DNA of 64,000 nt from Pseudoalteromonas xiamenensis (lineage in GTDB: Bacteria > Pseudomonadota > Gammaproteobacteria > Enterobacterales > Alteromonadaceae): contig NZ_CP099918.1 in assembly GCF_030994125.1 (NCBI RefSeq), positions 682,001-746,000 of the forward strand, given 5' to 3'. The notes beneath the pieces are model-generated. The model had not been told where the DNA came from and did not search any database. It was given only the letters and a program-made list of their open reading frames with translations. Positions 54,531 through 64,000 of this stretch are shown here, piece by piece. The translations under genes and the position numbers were made by a program. Within the stretch, counting starts at the first letter, position 1. Each line of letters begins with the position of its first letter.

Positions 54531-55417
54531 CTAGTCGATATGATTGATAGAAGGCGGCAGAACTTCTGGTATTTCGTTGTCCCACATTTCTATGACACTT
54601 TCGAAACCATGCCTAGGGATCCAGCCTAATTCTCGTTGCGCTAATGTTGAATCGTACACTCGGTCAAGACTTGTCGGTAGTGGCCACCCTCGTTGCTGGA
54701 ATACATTAGCAAGTTTAGGTGCCTTATCTTCAATTGTCGTCGCGGCGTGGTTTAGTAAATTACAGCTGTCTGCCTGAACAAATGGCGTTTTACCCGAGAT
54801 TATATACCGCCGAAAGCCGGCCAAACGTTTGTCTATTGCCTGTCTATGTGCACTAGCAACATCCCTAACATCTATACCCCGTGTCATGCGATATACTGCC
54901 ATTTCGTCTGCAGGTTCAGGGAAACAGCGCGACATTTGCAATACCGTTACCGGTAGATTAAAAACATCTGATATCTTTTGGAGTTTCGTCTCCGCCAAAA
55001 TCTTACTTCTGTGATAAATTGTTTTTGGTTGCGGCGTAACCTGTTCGTTAATCCAACCCGCGTGACTCAGTGGGGTAGATGCGTATCCATACAAGGCCGT
55101 TGTACTTGTAAAAACAAAATGCTTAACACGGTATTTGACCCCTTGAAGAGCCAATTGCTCTGTTGCCTCAACATTAATTCGATTAAATTCGTCGTCACAC
55201 ACTAAACCAACATGGGGCGCGTGTAGTGCTGCTGTATGAACGATAACGTCAATGCCTTCTAATGCCCCCCTATAAGTTCTATATTTTGAACATCCCCAAC
55301 AATGTCCGTCGTAGAACATGGCACTCGATCGATACCAATGACATTGTGCGAATTCATTAGATTAATGTAGATCGCACGTCCAACTCTGCCTGCTGAACCT
55401 GTGATAAGTATTTTCAT
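54531..55417 (-). pseudogene. NAD-dependent epimerase/dehydratase (SDR), frameshifted at a G6 run
   Basis: From ATG 55417 (AGGA upstream) the frame reads MKILITGSAGRVGRAIYINL, the Rossmann GxxGxxG of extended SDR enzymes, and stops after 50 codons. The frame one base back is open to 54531 and continues GALEGIDVIVHTAALHAPH, KHFVFTSTTALYG and the catalytic YHRSKILAE (Tyr-x-x-x-Lys). Adding one G to the run at 55265-55270 joins both into a full-length protein of about 295 residues with all active-site parts. So it is either a recent mutation or a base-calling error. Nucleotide-sugar or related substrate; specificity unknown. Confidence 0.8.
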
Positions 55418-55532
55418 AGCAACATCCTAGGTTTTTGATACCTTGCAATGGCATTGCGTCATCTGAACTAGAATTAAGTAGGCTTATTAAAACGAGTTTC
55501 AAAAAGATGGGACTTAAACTGCAGAAACCTAT

Positions 55533-55570
55533 TCAGCCTTCTTGTTCGATGTAAAAAACAAAAAGGCTGA
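55533..55570 (-). terminator. Possible terminator of the M61 peptidase gene
   Basis: TCAGCCTT (55533-55540) and AAGGCTGA (55563-55570), extended by TTGTT/AACAA, form a long stem with a large loop. The T-rich part on the minus strand lies inside the structure, so it is only a candidate. Confidence 0.4.
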
Positions 55571-55587
55571 TGGCACTCTGTCATTTA

Positions 55588-57369
55588 TTACTTTACGCTC
55601 GGATGATTGATACCCATCCACGCTTTGAATAGCATCGCTTGGCGTTCTGTTGGATGTTCAACCGCTGTAATTACTTTTTCTTTGTCGAAATCTTCTGAAA
55701 GCGTCAGTGTGGTCGTCATTAATTCATCACGACGGATAAAGTCGACTACCACTTTATCGCCTGGTTTAAACACTTCCAACGACGCTTTTAAGCTTTCACG
55801 CACGTGTTTTTTATTAAATGCGACAATTTTGTCCTCGCTGGTCAGCCCCGCTTGCCACGCTAAACTATTTCTTGCAACGTGAGTCAGCGTTAATAGTTGG
55901 CCCTCTAATTTTGCACTACCATCCAATCCAGCTATCGACTTGGCATCCTCTGGGTAGTCGTAAACCAAGCCGACTTTATTAAACAATCCATCAAAATCTA
56001 ATATAGCGGGCTTATCCACATTTTGTTGCCACCAAAGCGAGTAATCGTTGCCACTGACTTGTTTCAAAATGTCTTTAACATTGCCCGAATTAAAACTTTT
56101 CGGCAATTTAAATTGATTGTAGAGCGCTTTATGGACATCTCGATAGCTCACTTTACCATCACTATCGTCTAGCAATTTAATATCGAGCGCCATCGAAACA
56201 AGCGAACCTTCAGAATAAATATTTGTCGTAAAGTTTTTGCCGTGATCGCCACCTTGATTGATCCATTTATCAAGACTGGTTGCCGCAACAGACTGCACTT
56301 CCCTACCCGGCGTTTTAAGATGACGATTAACGGATTTAGTCAGACCTTTCAAAAATTCTTTACTTGTTGAAATTCCGGCATTTAGAAGTAAATAGTCTTC
56401 AAAATAACTGGTTGAACCTTCCGAAATCCAGAGTAAGTCAGAATAATTAGGATTTACGTAATCGTAAGGTACCAATCCATCTGGACGGTAATTTTTAACG
56501 TTCCATGTATGAATGAATTCATGTGCTGCAGTTGAAATAAAGCCTAAATAATCTTCACGCTTAGCAAATTTGTATCGGGGACGTTGGATGATTGTGGAAT
56601 TTAAATGCTCAGTCGCACCACCTGCCCCACTTGTTGCGTGCACCATGAAAACATAACGTTCAAACGGGTATTCATCCCAAATCAAATTGCCTGTTTTTAC
56701 GAGCTTTTTAAGGTCGTCCAGCATGAGCGATTCGTCATAATTACCTTCGCCCCAAATCACTAGTTCATACTTTTTACCATCAACATCGAATTTGTGTAAC
56801 TTATTAATGCCTGTTTCAATTGGTGAGTCGATTAAGATGTCGTAATTATCGGCAACAAACTTATGATTGTTCGGGGATTCCATGCCTGACACCGAACGCC
56901 ATGTTTTGGGTACGTTTAACTGAACAGAGACGGGTTCCTGCCTAAAAGACTCACTAAACATGAAAAAGCCCGAAGCATCGATAAATGCATGACTGTCGTC
57001 GATGTGACGTGCTCGGAAGCCTAATTCATTGCCATAGACTTGGTAGGACAGTTTAATCTCCGTTGGCTCATCCAAATAAACGCGCCATGTATTTTTGTCA
57101 ATTTTGGACCAAGAAAGCTCTGCACCTTTTTTGTTCTTCGCACTAAAGAAACGTACGCCATTTGCAAGGTCTAAAACTTCATAACGACCTGTGCGCCAAT
57201 CAGGTAAGTGAACGTCAACATGCGCCATGTTGGCTTTTGGTAGTGCAACGATAACATCGGCTAAATGATGAGTTGGATTAGTAATTGAAAGCGAGTAGTT
57301 CACATCCGCGAAAGAGAGCGAGCTAAAAGCCGTAGCTATTGCAAGTGCTGAATATTTAATCGATTTCAT
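55588..57369 (-). CDS. M61-family metallopeptidase with PDZ domain
   Basis: Protein of 593 residues. Signal peptide MKSIKYSALAIATAFSSLSFA, N-terminal beta domain (about 22-200), then the gluzincin domain with AAHEFIHTWNVKNYRP (HExxH at about 281-285) and WISEGSTSYFEDYLLL supplying the third zinc ligand. A C-terminal PDZ domain (about 480-575) has LTHVARNSLAWQAGLTSEDKIVAF. M61 enzymes are glycyl aminopeptidase-like; here periplasmic. Single gene. Confidence 0.92.
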   Translation of the reverse strand: MKSIKYSALAIATAFSSLSFADVNYSLSITNPTHHLADVIVALPKANMAHVDVHLPDWRTGRYEVLDLANGVRFFSAKNKKGAELSWSKIDKNTWRVYLDEPTEIKLSYQVYGNELGFRARHIDDSHAFIDASGFFMFSESFRQEPVSVQLNVPKTWRSVSGMESPNNHKFVADNYDILIDSPIETGINKLHKFDVDGKKYELVIWGEGNYDESLMLDDLKKLVKTGNLIWDEYPFERYVFMVHATSGAGGATEHLNSTIIQRPRYKFAKREDYLGFISTAAHEFIHTWNVKNYRPDGLVPYDYVNPNYSDLLWISEGSTSYFEDYLLLNAGISTSKEFLKGLTKSVNRHLKTPGREVQSVAATSLDKWINQGGDHGKNFTTNIYSEGSLVSMALDIKLLDDSDGKVSYRDVHKALYNQFKLPKSFNSGNVKDILKQVSGNDYSLWWQQNVDKPAILDFDGLFNKVGLVYDYPEDAKSIAGLDGSAKLEGQLLTLTHVARNSLAWQAGLTSEDKIVAFNKKHVRESLKASLEVFKPGDKVVVDFIRRDELMTTTLTLSEDFDKEKVITAVEHPTERQAMLFKAWMGINHPSVK

Positions 57370-57567
57370 GGTTTTTGCTTAGATTGTTTTTTTCTAACAT
57401 ACCAAAAATTCTATACGCTTTTGTATTTTTTCGCCCAACCACGGCATTTTTAGGACTATTCGCTGGCTAAAAACTTTGTTTCCTATCAAAGCGCCTTTAA
57501 TTTTTGCTACCTCGATGCGCAATTTGTTGTAAACTTGACCGTAGTCCAGAGAAACATGTAGTGGTTA

Positions 57568-59121
57568 ATGTTGGTGTCGAACACGCAAGCAAACTTAGAA
57601 AAAAAGTTAACTCAAGCAATTCAAGCGCGAAAATCCTTAGAAGAAGCACGAAAAGCACAAGTTGAAACATTAACCCAATTCGCTATGCGTCTGTCGGTCG
57701 GTTGTAAAGGACTAGACGTTTCTTTAGATAACCAATTGGCTAAATTCCGAAGCGCCTTAACAAAAGGTGTCGACTTTGAACATCTAATGCCAATGATTGA
57801 TCAAATTTCTGGTTTGTTGAAACAACAAGAAGCGTCCTTCGTCACCTCAGAACGAGATCTCGTCAATAGTATCCTTAGTGCGGGCAAACAACTGCAAAAA
57901 ACCAAAGGCCTTCCTGACGATTCGCGCCGAAATTTACGCCACCTGTTGGACCACGAAATCGGTAACGTAAAAGCGCTACGCGACTTCATCCCATTAATGG
58001 AAAAATTGGTCGACCTATATCATCAAGCTCTACAAGCCAAATTGAAGGCTGCCGGCTCAGATGGTTCATCGAGTGATACTGAGCAGTATGCTGAGCTCGC
58101 ACGTGATTTATTGGCTTTGTCAAATGAACTGATGTTTGATGAAGACGTTTCCGACGAAGTCAAAGCCGTAAAAAATGGCATTGCGCTGACTGACTCTGCG
58201 GATAAATTACTCGACGCATCTGTTGCAATTATTCGCATTGTCGTTAAGAGCATTGCGCGTGAACGACAAACGGCACAAGGCTTTTTGATTTCGTTAAATC
58301 AAACACTTGAAGAATTAAATCAGTCGATTGTTCAAACAAGTGAGCAATCTAAAAGTGTCAATTCAGCGCTACAAACACTGAATTCTCAAATAGAATCAAA
58401 AATTAAAAATCTCTCTAACGCCACTCAGTCAGCAACCTCAATCGTCGAGTTAAAGGCGTTAGTTGATGGTGAACTCAAATCGCTAAGCAAAGATTTGGTT
58501 GAACGCGAACGATTGGAGCAACTAGAGAAGTCGGCTCTGATCGCAAGTTTCGAATTTATCAACGAACGCGTTAATCAGCTGGAATCTAAAGTCAATAATT
58601 ACAAGAAAAGATTGACTGAACAACGATTTAGAAGCCTGTTAGACGGATTGACCAAATTGCCTAACCGCGCAGCATTTGACGACAAGTACAATCAAGAATT
58701 TCATAACTACTCAACGACTAAATCTGATGTCACTTTGGTCGTTATAGATGTCGACCATTTTAAGTCGATAAATGACAAATATGGCCACAGCGCGGGCGAT
58801 AAAACTTTACAAGTCATTGCAAGAGCACTAAAAATGTCTATAAGGAAGTCGGATTTTATTGCTCGATATGGTGGTGAGGAGTTTGTACTATTAATGCCAG
58901 GTATGCCGTTGGAAGAGGCAAATGGCCCGTTAGAAAAGATTCGTAAGACCATAAAGAGTATCCCGTTTAAGTTTAAGGACAAAGAAGTAGAAATTACCAT
59001 TTCACTGGGTGCGACTCAGTTGAAAGAAGGAGATACCCCTTTGACTGCGTTCGATAGAGCCGATGATGCGCTTTATGAAGCGAAAAACAGTGGTCGTGAT
59101 AGGGTTTGTCTCCGCCAATAA
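57568..59121 (+). CDS. Diguanylate cyclase with N-terminal coiled-coil domain
   Basis: Cytoplasmic protein of 517 residues. About 1-345 is helical and contains long coiled coils (for example near 235-340), with no membrane segment or known sensor. The GGDEF domain (about 350-515) has [34 protein letters not shown] and an intact active site [18 protein letters not shown] lies five residues before GGEEF, the product-inhibition I-site. So it is an active, feedback-inhibited c-di-GMP synthase. The ppnN gene follows 14 bases later. Confidence 0.93.
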   Translation: MLVSNTQANLEKKLTQAIQARKSLEEARKAQVETLTQFAMRLSVGCKGLDVSLDNQLAKFRSALTKGVDFEHLMPMIDQISGLLKQQEASFVTSERDLVNSILSAGKQLQKTKGLPDDSRRNLRHLLDHEIGNVKALRDFIPLMEKLVDLYHQALQAKLKAAGSDGSSSDTEQYAELARDLLALSNELMFDEDVSDEVKAVKNGIALTDSADKLLDASVAIIRIVVKSIARERQTAQGFLISLNQTLEELNQSIVQTSEQSKSVNSALQTLNSQIESKIKNLSNATQSATSIVELKALVDGELKSLSKDLVERERLEQLEKSALIASFEFINERVNQLESKVNNYKKRLTEQRFRSLLDGLTKLPNRAAFDDKYNQEFHNYSTTKSDVTLVVIDVDHFKSINDKYGHSAGDKTLQVIARALKMSIRKSDFIARYGGEEFVLLMPGMPLEEANGPLEKIRKTIKSIPFKFKDKEVEITISLGATQLKEGDTPLTAFDRADDALYEAKNSGRDRVCLRQ

Positions 59122-59135
59122 AAAGGAGAGTGTCT

Positions 59136-60479
59136 ATGCATGTTCAGCTAAATCCAACCGGAGTATTGAATTTACTTTCTCAGTTGGAAGTGGATTTATT
59201 ACAGCAATCTTCAACCAGTGAGCGTTATAGACTATTCAGAAATTGTGCTCTCGCCGTGTTAAATGTCGGGAGCCATACCGACTCGAGTTCTGAAATTTAT
59301 AATAAATATCAAGATTTTGATATTAAACTCATCACCCGCGAGCGCGGCCTAAAAATCGAATTAACAAACCCACCAGAAACAGCCTTCGTGGATGGAAGTA
59401 TTATTACAGGTATCCACGAGCATATTTTCTCTGTGATTCGAGATATGCTTTTCATTTGCCAAAAATACGCGCAAGACATTAACGAAGCAAAAGAGATTAC
59501 ACACATGGTCTTTGACATGTTGCGAAATGCCAATGCGCTGCGTGTCAACACAGACCCGAACATGATCGTATGTTGGGGCGGTCATTCCATCAACGAGATT
59601 GAATACAAATACACGAAAGAAGTTGGCTATCAGCTTGGATTACGCGGTCTAAATATTTGTACAGGGTGTGGGCCTGGTGCAATGAAAGGTCCGATGAAAG
59701 GTGCAACCATTGGCCACGCTAAGCAACGTATCACGGACAATCGCTATCTAGGTTTAACTGAACCCAGTATTATTGCGGCTGAGCCACCGAACCCTATTGT
59801 TAATGAGCTTGTGATACTTCCTGATATTGAAAAACGGCTCGAGGCTTTTATACGAGTTGCGCATGGCATTATTATTTTCCCAGGTGGTGCAGGTACGGCA
59901 GAAGAATTGCTTTATTTGCTTGGCATTATGTTGCACCCTGAAAATGCGAAACAAAAGCTTCCCGTTATTCTTACGGGGCCTAAAGAATCAAAAGCGTACT
60001 TCGAAGAACTCGCTAAGTTTATTGAAAAGACGCTTGGCAAAGAAGCTTTAAGCAAATTTGAGATCATTGTCGATGACCCTGTTCAAGTGGCTCAAAAACT
60101 GAAAGAAGCCATGCCAAAAGTAAGAGAATATCGCAAGAACGAAGGTGATGCATATTACTTCAACTGGACGCTTAAAATTGAGCACGAATTCCAAATGCCA
60201 TTCGCTCCAACCCATGAAAATATGGCCAATCTCGATCTCCATTTAGAGCAAGAGAAACAACAGTTAGCGGCCAATCTTCGACGCGCTTTTTCTGGCATTG
60301 TAGCCGGCAATGTGAAGGATGAGGGACTTAGAGCAATCAAGCAATTTGGTCCTTACGAATTGCATGGCGATAAAACCTTAATGGTCGAAATGGACAAGTT
60401 ACTTCAAGCATTTGTTGAACAAGGACGAATGAAGTTACCTGGCAGCAAATATATTCCTTGTTATAAAATCAATGCATAA
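59136..60479 (+). CDS. ppnN: Nucleotide 5'-monophosphate nucleosidase PpnN (YgdH)
   Basis: Protein of 447 residues that hydrolyses purine and pyrimidine nucleotides and, in E. coli, is activated by (p)ppGpp. LOG-family core: [16 protein letters not shown] and [18 protein letters not shown] (about 248-265). The N-terminal domain ([19 protein letters not shown]) matches YgdH. GGAGA seven bases before 59136 fixes that ATG; an upstream in-frame ATG at 59106 overlaps the cyclase gene. Overlaps xni by eight bases, a conserved pair. Confidence 0.93.
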   Translation: MHVQLNPTGVLNLLSQLEVDLLQQSSTSERYRLFRNCALAVLNVGSHTDSSSEIYNKYQDFDIKLITRERGLKIELTNPPETAFVDGSIITGIHEHIFSVIRDMLFICQKYAQDINEAKEITHMVFDMLRNANALRVNTDPNMIVCWGGHSINEIEYKYTKEVGYQLGLRGLNICTGCGPGAMKGPMKGATIGHAKQRITDNRYLGLTEPSIIAAEPPNPIVNELVILPDIEKRLEAFIRVAHGIIIFPGGAGTAEELLYLLGIMLHPENAKQKLPVILTGPKESKAYFEELAKFIEKTLGKEALSKFEIIVDDPVQVAQKLKEAMPKVREYRKNEGDAYYFNWTLKIEHEFQMPFAPTHENMANLDLHLEQEKQQLAANLRRAFSGIVAGNVKDEGLRAIKQFGPYELHGDKTLMVEMDKLLQAFVEQGRMKLPGSKYIPCYKINA

Positions 60480-61266
60480 ACCAAATATCCTGATCATCGA
60501 TGCGCTTAATTTAATTAGGCGCATCTACGCTGTAGAAGAAAAACACACTCAAGATCCCAAAGCGCTTATCATTGCGTGCAAAGCTCGCGTTCACAATGCG
60601 TGTGCAAGGCTCTTAAAGTTAAAACGCTTTCAATATGCAATCGCCATATTTGACGGTAGAAATAGCTGGCGCTATCAGTACTATCCAAAGTATAAATTCA
60701 GTAGAGCGCCCATGCCTGAGATACTAAAGGCAAATTTACAAGACGTGGCTTCAGGTTTTGAGCTTGCCGGGATCGCTGTTTATTACCCAGAAAACGACGA
60801 AGCGGATGACGTGATTGCAACGCTTTCAAATAAAGTTACACGGGTAAATCTTGAAAGTACGATTGTGTCTACCGATAAAGGTTTTCTCCCATTACTTACG
60901 CAAACAGTGTCTATTTATGACTATTTTCAGCAATGTTTTATAGAAGAAGCGTACGTAGAAAAGAAATTTTCACTGAATACTCAGCAACTGATTGATTTTT
61001 TTGCCCTCGTTGGAGACAAAACAAACGACATTCCAGGTGTAAAAGGTATTGGAAAACAAACCGCTTTAGCCTTGTTAGCTCAGCATGGTTCTGTCGACAG
61101 TGCTGTCAACGATGAGACACTAGACAGCAAAGTAGCGCAAAAACTACAAAAGGGAATTGATGAGTTTATTCTGAGTAAAGCACTTTTAACACTAAGAACA
61201 GATATAGATCTTGGTATAAGCTTGAGGGATTTGCGAATTTCGACTTCGTTAGTCGCAGAGTCCTGA
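60472..61266 (+). CDS. xni: Flap endonuclease Xni (ExoIX-like)
   Basis: Protein of 264 residues related to the 5'-3' exonuclease domain of DNA polymerase [51 protein letters not shown] and [20 protein letters not shown] (helix-hairpin-helix region) are visible. The ATG overlaps the ppnN stop (ATGCATAA). Probably removes 5' flaps. Confidence 0.93.
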   Translation: MHKPNILIIDALNLIRRIYAVEEKHTQDPKALIIACKARVHNACARLLKLKRFQYAIAIFDGRNSWRYQYYPKYKFSRAPMPEILKANLQDVASGFELAGIAVYYPENDEADDVIATLSNKVTRVNLESTIVSTDKGFLPLLTQTVSIYDYFQQCFIEEAYVEKKFSLNTQQLIDFFALVGDKTNDIPGVKGIGKQTALALLAQHGSVDSAVNDETLDSKVAQKLQKGIDEFILSKALLTLRTDIDLGISLRDLRISTSLVAES

Positions 61267-61321
61267 TGAAAAATGATTTGTTTGGTATAGTAAATGCAAG
61301 AATTTTTGGCTTGTACTAATT

Positions 61322-61711
61322 ATGATTAAAAAGATACTCCAATACGTTTTTCTTGGACTAGCTGTGTATGCGGGCATCGTCATGTTAGTGATCAATTTTT
61401 ATAAAGACGACCCGAGCGCGATGATTTGGCAAGACCGTGAAGCATTCAATAAACGTTTTATTGAAAAACTGTCTGTCGACAGTGACATCGTACTTGATGA
61501 AGTATTAGAAACACTTGGTAGCCCTGATTTAACTTACGTTAAAAAAAGCGAAGATAATGTCATGCAGATCGTTTTTTATCGAACGCAGTTAGTGAAACCT
61601 GACGGTATTACAACACAAGACGAATGCACAGGATTACTGTTTGAGAATGGCAAGCTCACGTTATGGGGCCCAAGCGCAATGATTGCCTATCAAAAAGGCT
61701 TTGATCATTAA
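61322..61711 (+). CDS. DUF3192 family membrane-anchored protein
   Basis: Protein of 129 residues. A single N-terminal membrane helix (YVFLGLAVYAGIVMLVINF, about 8-27) and a C-terminal domain with QDREAFNKRFIEKL, GSPDLTYV and DECTGLLFENGKLTLWG, matching DUF3192, a small lipoprotein/membrane family of gammaproteobacteria. Overlaps the next gene at TAATG. Function unknown. Confidence 0.85.
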   Translation: MIKKILQYVFLGLAVYAGIVMLVINFYKDDPSAMIWQDREAFNKRFIEKLSVDSDIVLDEVLETLGSPDLTYVKKSEDNVMQIVFYRTQLVKPDGITTQDECTGLLFENGKLTLWGPSAMIAYQKGFDH

Positions 61712-63399
61712 TGGGCGCCTATCCAAACGCTATTTTCTTACAAAAGCTCATCGAGCGAACGCACCAACTTCTACGCCTATACTATAATAAAAATCAATGG
61801 CACCACATAACGCCCCTACTGGCCCAATTAAGTGACGCTTATATACAGCTCTACTCACAAAATCCTGTCGCACTTCAAGCTCAACTCCAGATTTACATCA
61901 AATCTCATGGTTATACGACCAACATGGTCGTAAACGAGGTAGTTCTTGTCCTCGCTGTGTGTACACACTTCGGTTATTCAGAGAAAGTGACTGCGGAATT
62001 AGTTTCAGCCTGTTTAGCAAACTATTTATGCGTTACCAATGAAAACAACGCAATGGCAAGAAGTGAGCCCGTTTCATCTCAAACAAAAAAACAATGGCAA
62101 TTTAGGCATCATCTCGTCGTAAAGTTATTTGAACGAAACGGCAGCGCTACGAATGAAATCACGCATATCTTAATGCGCCTAACGAAATATCAAAAAGCCC
62201 TTAACTACCCTGACCTAATTAACCTGTATGATTTTAAAACACTCATCGTTGCGGTTGCTGATTTGATTGCAAGGCGCATTACGCCAAAAAGTTCGAACGA
62301 AAAAACCACTCCCCTAAGAGACACATTAAAGGATCTTTACTTAAGCGCCGCAAGTGAGAAAGTGCGTACAGTATTAAAAGCTCTGGTTGCAGAGCTTGAA
62401 TACCCTTTTCCAGGCCAACTCACTCGCTTTAAGGGTTACAATGCGTTTTGTTTAAAGCATGCAAAAACGCATACCGAACTTTGCGTCGTGAACGACAAGA
62501 AGCAGCTCCAAACTATAACCACAGAGCAGCATTTAAACTTTAGACAATCTAGTATTCCGCTTGCAGATCCTACGATTATCTTTGGTATTTGGTTCGCACG
62601 AAAGCAAGTAGAAGAAATCCGTTCCGAAGAAGCAGAAAAACCAAGCGTTATTGAGACTGCTGTAGAACTAGGCCATCATGATTTTGTGAGTTATCAACAA
62701 ATAGAAAAAGCACTTTCGTACCATCCTAATCTTGTCGAACGGCTTTTGACAGCCGCACGTCAATACAACAAACAACAACAAAAAGCTGGTGGGCTAAGGC
62801 ACAGTTTAACAATGGTGGGGCTCGATAATGCCGCACTTATGTGTCAACGCGTACTGCTCGAACAAAGCCTAGAAGACTACGCACATCCATTGATGGCTGA
62901 AGTGTTAAGTCGCTATGCCATCACCTTAAAAGCAGTTCAAGCCTACACTGCGTTACAAACTACCTATCATTTTGAAGCAATTGCCGGCCCGTTTACCGCA
63001 TATGTTTACTACTTGTTATGCACCTATCAGGATATTAAGTGGCAAATACCAGATGTAGAATTCGATCAAAAAACCACACCGCTCAGTTATGCCTATATTT
63101 TTGGCATTAGCTCGGTGGATAACAAAACCGTGTGCGAGTCAATACAAGCACATTTTTCTTTTAGCGGCGCGCATAAAGCCTTTATTTCGTCAGAACTTTC
63201 ATCAAAAGAACAGCTAATCGGTTTATCCAAAGCGATGGTATTCATTAAGCTCGCCGTATACCGACTTTTAAAACCCGAGGTCCCTTTCTCTGCTTGGCAA
63301 AAAGCATTGATCCAAGAACAGCTAGTTGATCTTTCGGTGACGGATTTTAAACATTTTGTTGAAAAAATCATTGAACAAGCGCCGTATAACCCAATCTAA
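61711..63399 (+). CDS. HDOD-like / degenerate HD-domain protein, unknown function
   Basis: Protein of 562 residues. The N-terminal half (about 70-190) has helical pairs reminiscent of an HD-GYP fold but without clear His-Asp metal residues. The C-terminal half (about 310-460), with YQQIEKALSYHPNLVERLL and GGLRHSLTMVGLDNAALMC, resembles an HDOD domain (a non-catalytic HD relative in c-di-GMP and phosphorelay signalling). Downstream, about 470-562 is variable. Shares a base with the DUF3192 stop, so the two are coupled. The assignment is fold-level only. Confidence 0.6.
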   Translation: MGAYPNAIFLQKLIERTHQLLRLYYNKNQWHHITPLLAQLSDAYIQLYSQNPVALQAQLQIYIKSHGYTTNMVVNEVVLVLAVCTHFGYSEKVTAELVSACLANYLCVTNENNAMARSEPVSSQTKKQWQFRHHLVVKLFERNGSATNEITHILMRLTKYQKALNYPDLINLYDFKTLIVAVADLIARRITPKSSNEKTTPLRDTLKDLYLSAASEKVRTVLKALVAELEYPFPGQLTRFKGYNAFCLKHAKTHTELCVVNDKKQLQTITTEQHLNFRQSSIPLADPTIIFGIWFARKQVEEIRSEEAEKPSVIETAVELGHHDFVSYQQIEKALSYHPNLVERLLTAARQYNKQQQKAGGLRHSLTMVGLDNAALMCQRVLLEQSLEDYAHPLMAEVLSRYAITLKAVQAYTALQTTYHFEAIAGPFTAYVYYLLCTYQDIKWQIPDVEFDQKTTPLSYAYIFGISSVDNKTVCESIQAHFSFSGAHKAFISSELSSKEQLIGLSKAMVFIKLAVYRLLKPEVPFSAWQKALIQEQLVDLSVTDFKHFVEKIIEQAPYNPI

Positions 63400-63437
63400 T
63401 TGCTCATCATTTCTTCAATAGATTGTACTAATAACTA

Positions 63438-63480
63438 ACATAAATAGCATTTATGTCTATTAAGCATTCCAAACTGGAAT
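63438..63480 (+). promoter_or_regulatory. Two palindromes upstream of the isocitrate dehydrogenase gene
   Basis: ACATAAATAGCATTTATGT (63438-63456) is a perfect 8+3+8 palindrome and ATTCCAAACTGGAAT (63466-63480) a perfect 6+3+6 palindrome, 131-173 bases before the start codon. They may be operators or the transcript end of the preceding gene; no T-run follows. Confidence 0.45.
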
Positions 63481-63610
63481 AAGCATGAATAAATTGCTAT
63501 AAAACGCGCTTAATTTTTCAAGCGAATCCCAAGCCTACAAACCAGATGCTACACTGATACTTTTATCGTCAGCAGTAGTCGTAGGCGCATTATTGATATA
63601 GGAACTAGAT

Positions 63611-64000
63611 ATGGCAAAGCAAACCATTACGGTGATCCGTGGCGACGGTATCGGCCCAAGCATCATTGACTCAGCGATTGAAATCTTAAACGCAGCAGGT
63701 TGTGACTTTGAATATGAATTCGTTGATGCTGGCTTAGCAGCGCTAGAAAAAACGGGCGAGCTTCTTCCAAAGGAAACTTTAGAAGCAATTGAGCGTAACA
63801 AGATCACGTTAAAAGGTCCACTTACAACACCTGTTGGCGAAGGTTTTACGTCAATCAACGTAACACTGCGTAAACAATTCAACCTATACGCAAACGTGCG
63901 CCCAGTGAAATCCTTTGAAGGCACAAAAGCGCGCTACAACGACATCGACATCATTACCGTTCGCGAAAACACGCAAGGTATGTACTCAGGACTTGGCCAA
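63611..64000 (+). CDS. Isocitrate dehydrogenase (NAD-type family), N-terminal part
   Basis: 130 codons before the right window edge, no stop. MAKQTITVIRGDGIGPSI, KGPLTTPVGEGFTSINVTLR (substrate-binding Ser and Asn), QFNLYANVRPVKSFEGT and TVRENTQGMYSGLG identify the decarboxylating dehydrogenase family and favour the shorter isocitrate dehydrogenase close to NAD-dependent forms over the E. coli Icd type. LeuB is excluded by KGPLTTP and the NVRPVKS block. AGGAAC lies seven bases before the ATG. Confidence 0.9.
   Translation, partial: MAKQTITVIRGDGIGPSIIDSAIEILNAAGCDFEYEFVDAGLAALEKTGELLPKETLEAIERNKITLKGPLTTPVGEGFTSINVTLRKQFNLYANVRPVKSFEGTKARYNDIDIITVRENTQGMYSGLGQ

Noticed and set aside
1..64000. 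tRNA or rRNA genes, prophage, IS elements
   Set aside because: None could be recognised by eye: no cloverleaf with a CCA end, no transposase, integrase or phage structural gene.

Overview
The window comes from a marine-type gammaproteobacterium, most likely of the order Alteromonadales (Pseudoalteromonas, Psychrosphaera or Shewanella-like). The evidence is the gene content and order: a DUF3450/TtpC/ExbB/ExbD/TonB/TPR energy-transduction cluster, a ycgL-minCDE-rnd-fadD neighbourhood, a hisGDCBHAFI operon with a His-codon leader peptide, earP-efp, and moderately AT-rich DNA. Nothing looks like a prophage, insertion sequence, CRISPR array, tRNA or rRNA.

Layout. 1-2.7 kb: the end of an interrupted gene, a gene-free gap, and DUF547 and DUF4240 proteins. 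2.7-3.9 kb: asd. 4.2-14.6 kb: an envelope transport island, with a TonB-dependent receptor and a beta-helix lipoprotein, two small secreted proteins on the other strand, and a six-gene TonB2-type motor operon. 14.8-17.2 kb: an acidic small protein and a chemoreceptor. 17.4-24.4 kb: a mannose-scavenging locus made of a secreted GH92 alpha-mannosidase coupled to a BSP-family metallopeptidase-like protein, an MFS sugar transporter, an AGE-family isomerase and a PfkB fructokinase. The hydrolase and uptake promoters share a 14-bp operator-like palindrome. 24.6-28 kb: an AT-rich, frameshifted gene for a secreted protein with five thrombospondin type-3 repeats and a GlyGly-CTERM anchor. 28-35.8 kb: ycgN-like, DUF885, GbsR-like, mltB-like, ycgL, minCDE and an outer-membrane barrel. 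35.9-44.1 kb: rnd, fadD, a hydrolase, alkaline phosphatase, tsaB and a YoaA-like helicase. 44.2-51.8 kb: a small frameshifted gene, then the histidine operon behind a complete attenuator. 52-55.4 kb: earP, efp, the remnant of a sulfide:quinone-oxidoreductase-like gene and a frameshifted SDR. 55.6-64 kb: an M61 peptidase, a diguanylate cyclase, ppnN, xni, DUF3192, an HDOD-like protein, and the start of an isocitrate dehydrogenase cut by the window edge.

How the parts work together. The receptor, lipoprotein and TonB2 motor look like one outer-membrane uptake machine. The mannose genes form a complete inferred route: cleave mannose outside the cell or in the periplasm, import it, isomerise it to fructose, and phosphorylate it to fructose-6-phosphate. 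EarP matches an EF-P that carries Arg32. A recurrent oddity is that four reading-frame breaks can each be repaired by adding one base, and in at least three the break lies at a homopolymer of six or seven bases. This points either to homopolymer under-calling in the assembly or to slippage and decay, and it should be settled before these genes are treated as dead.
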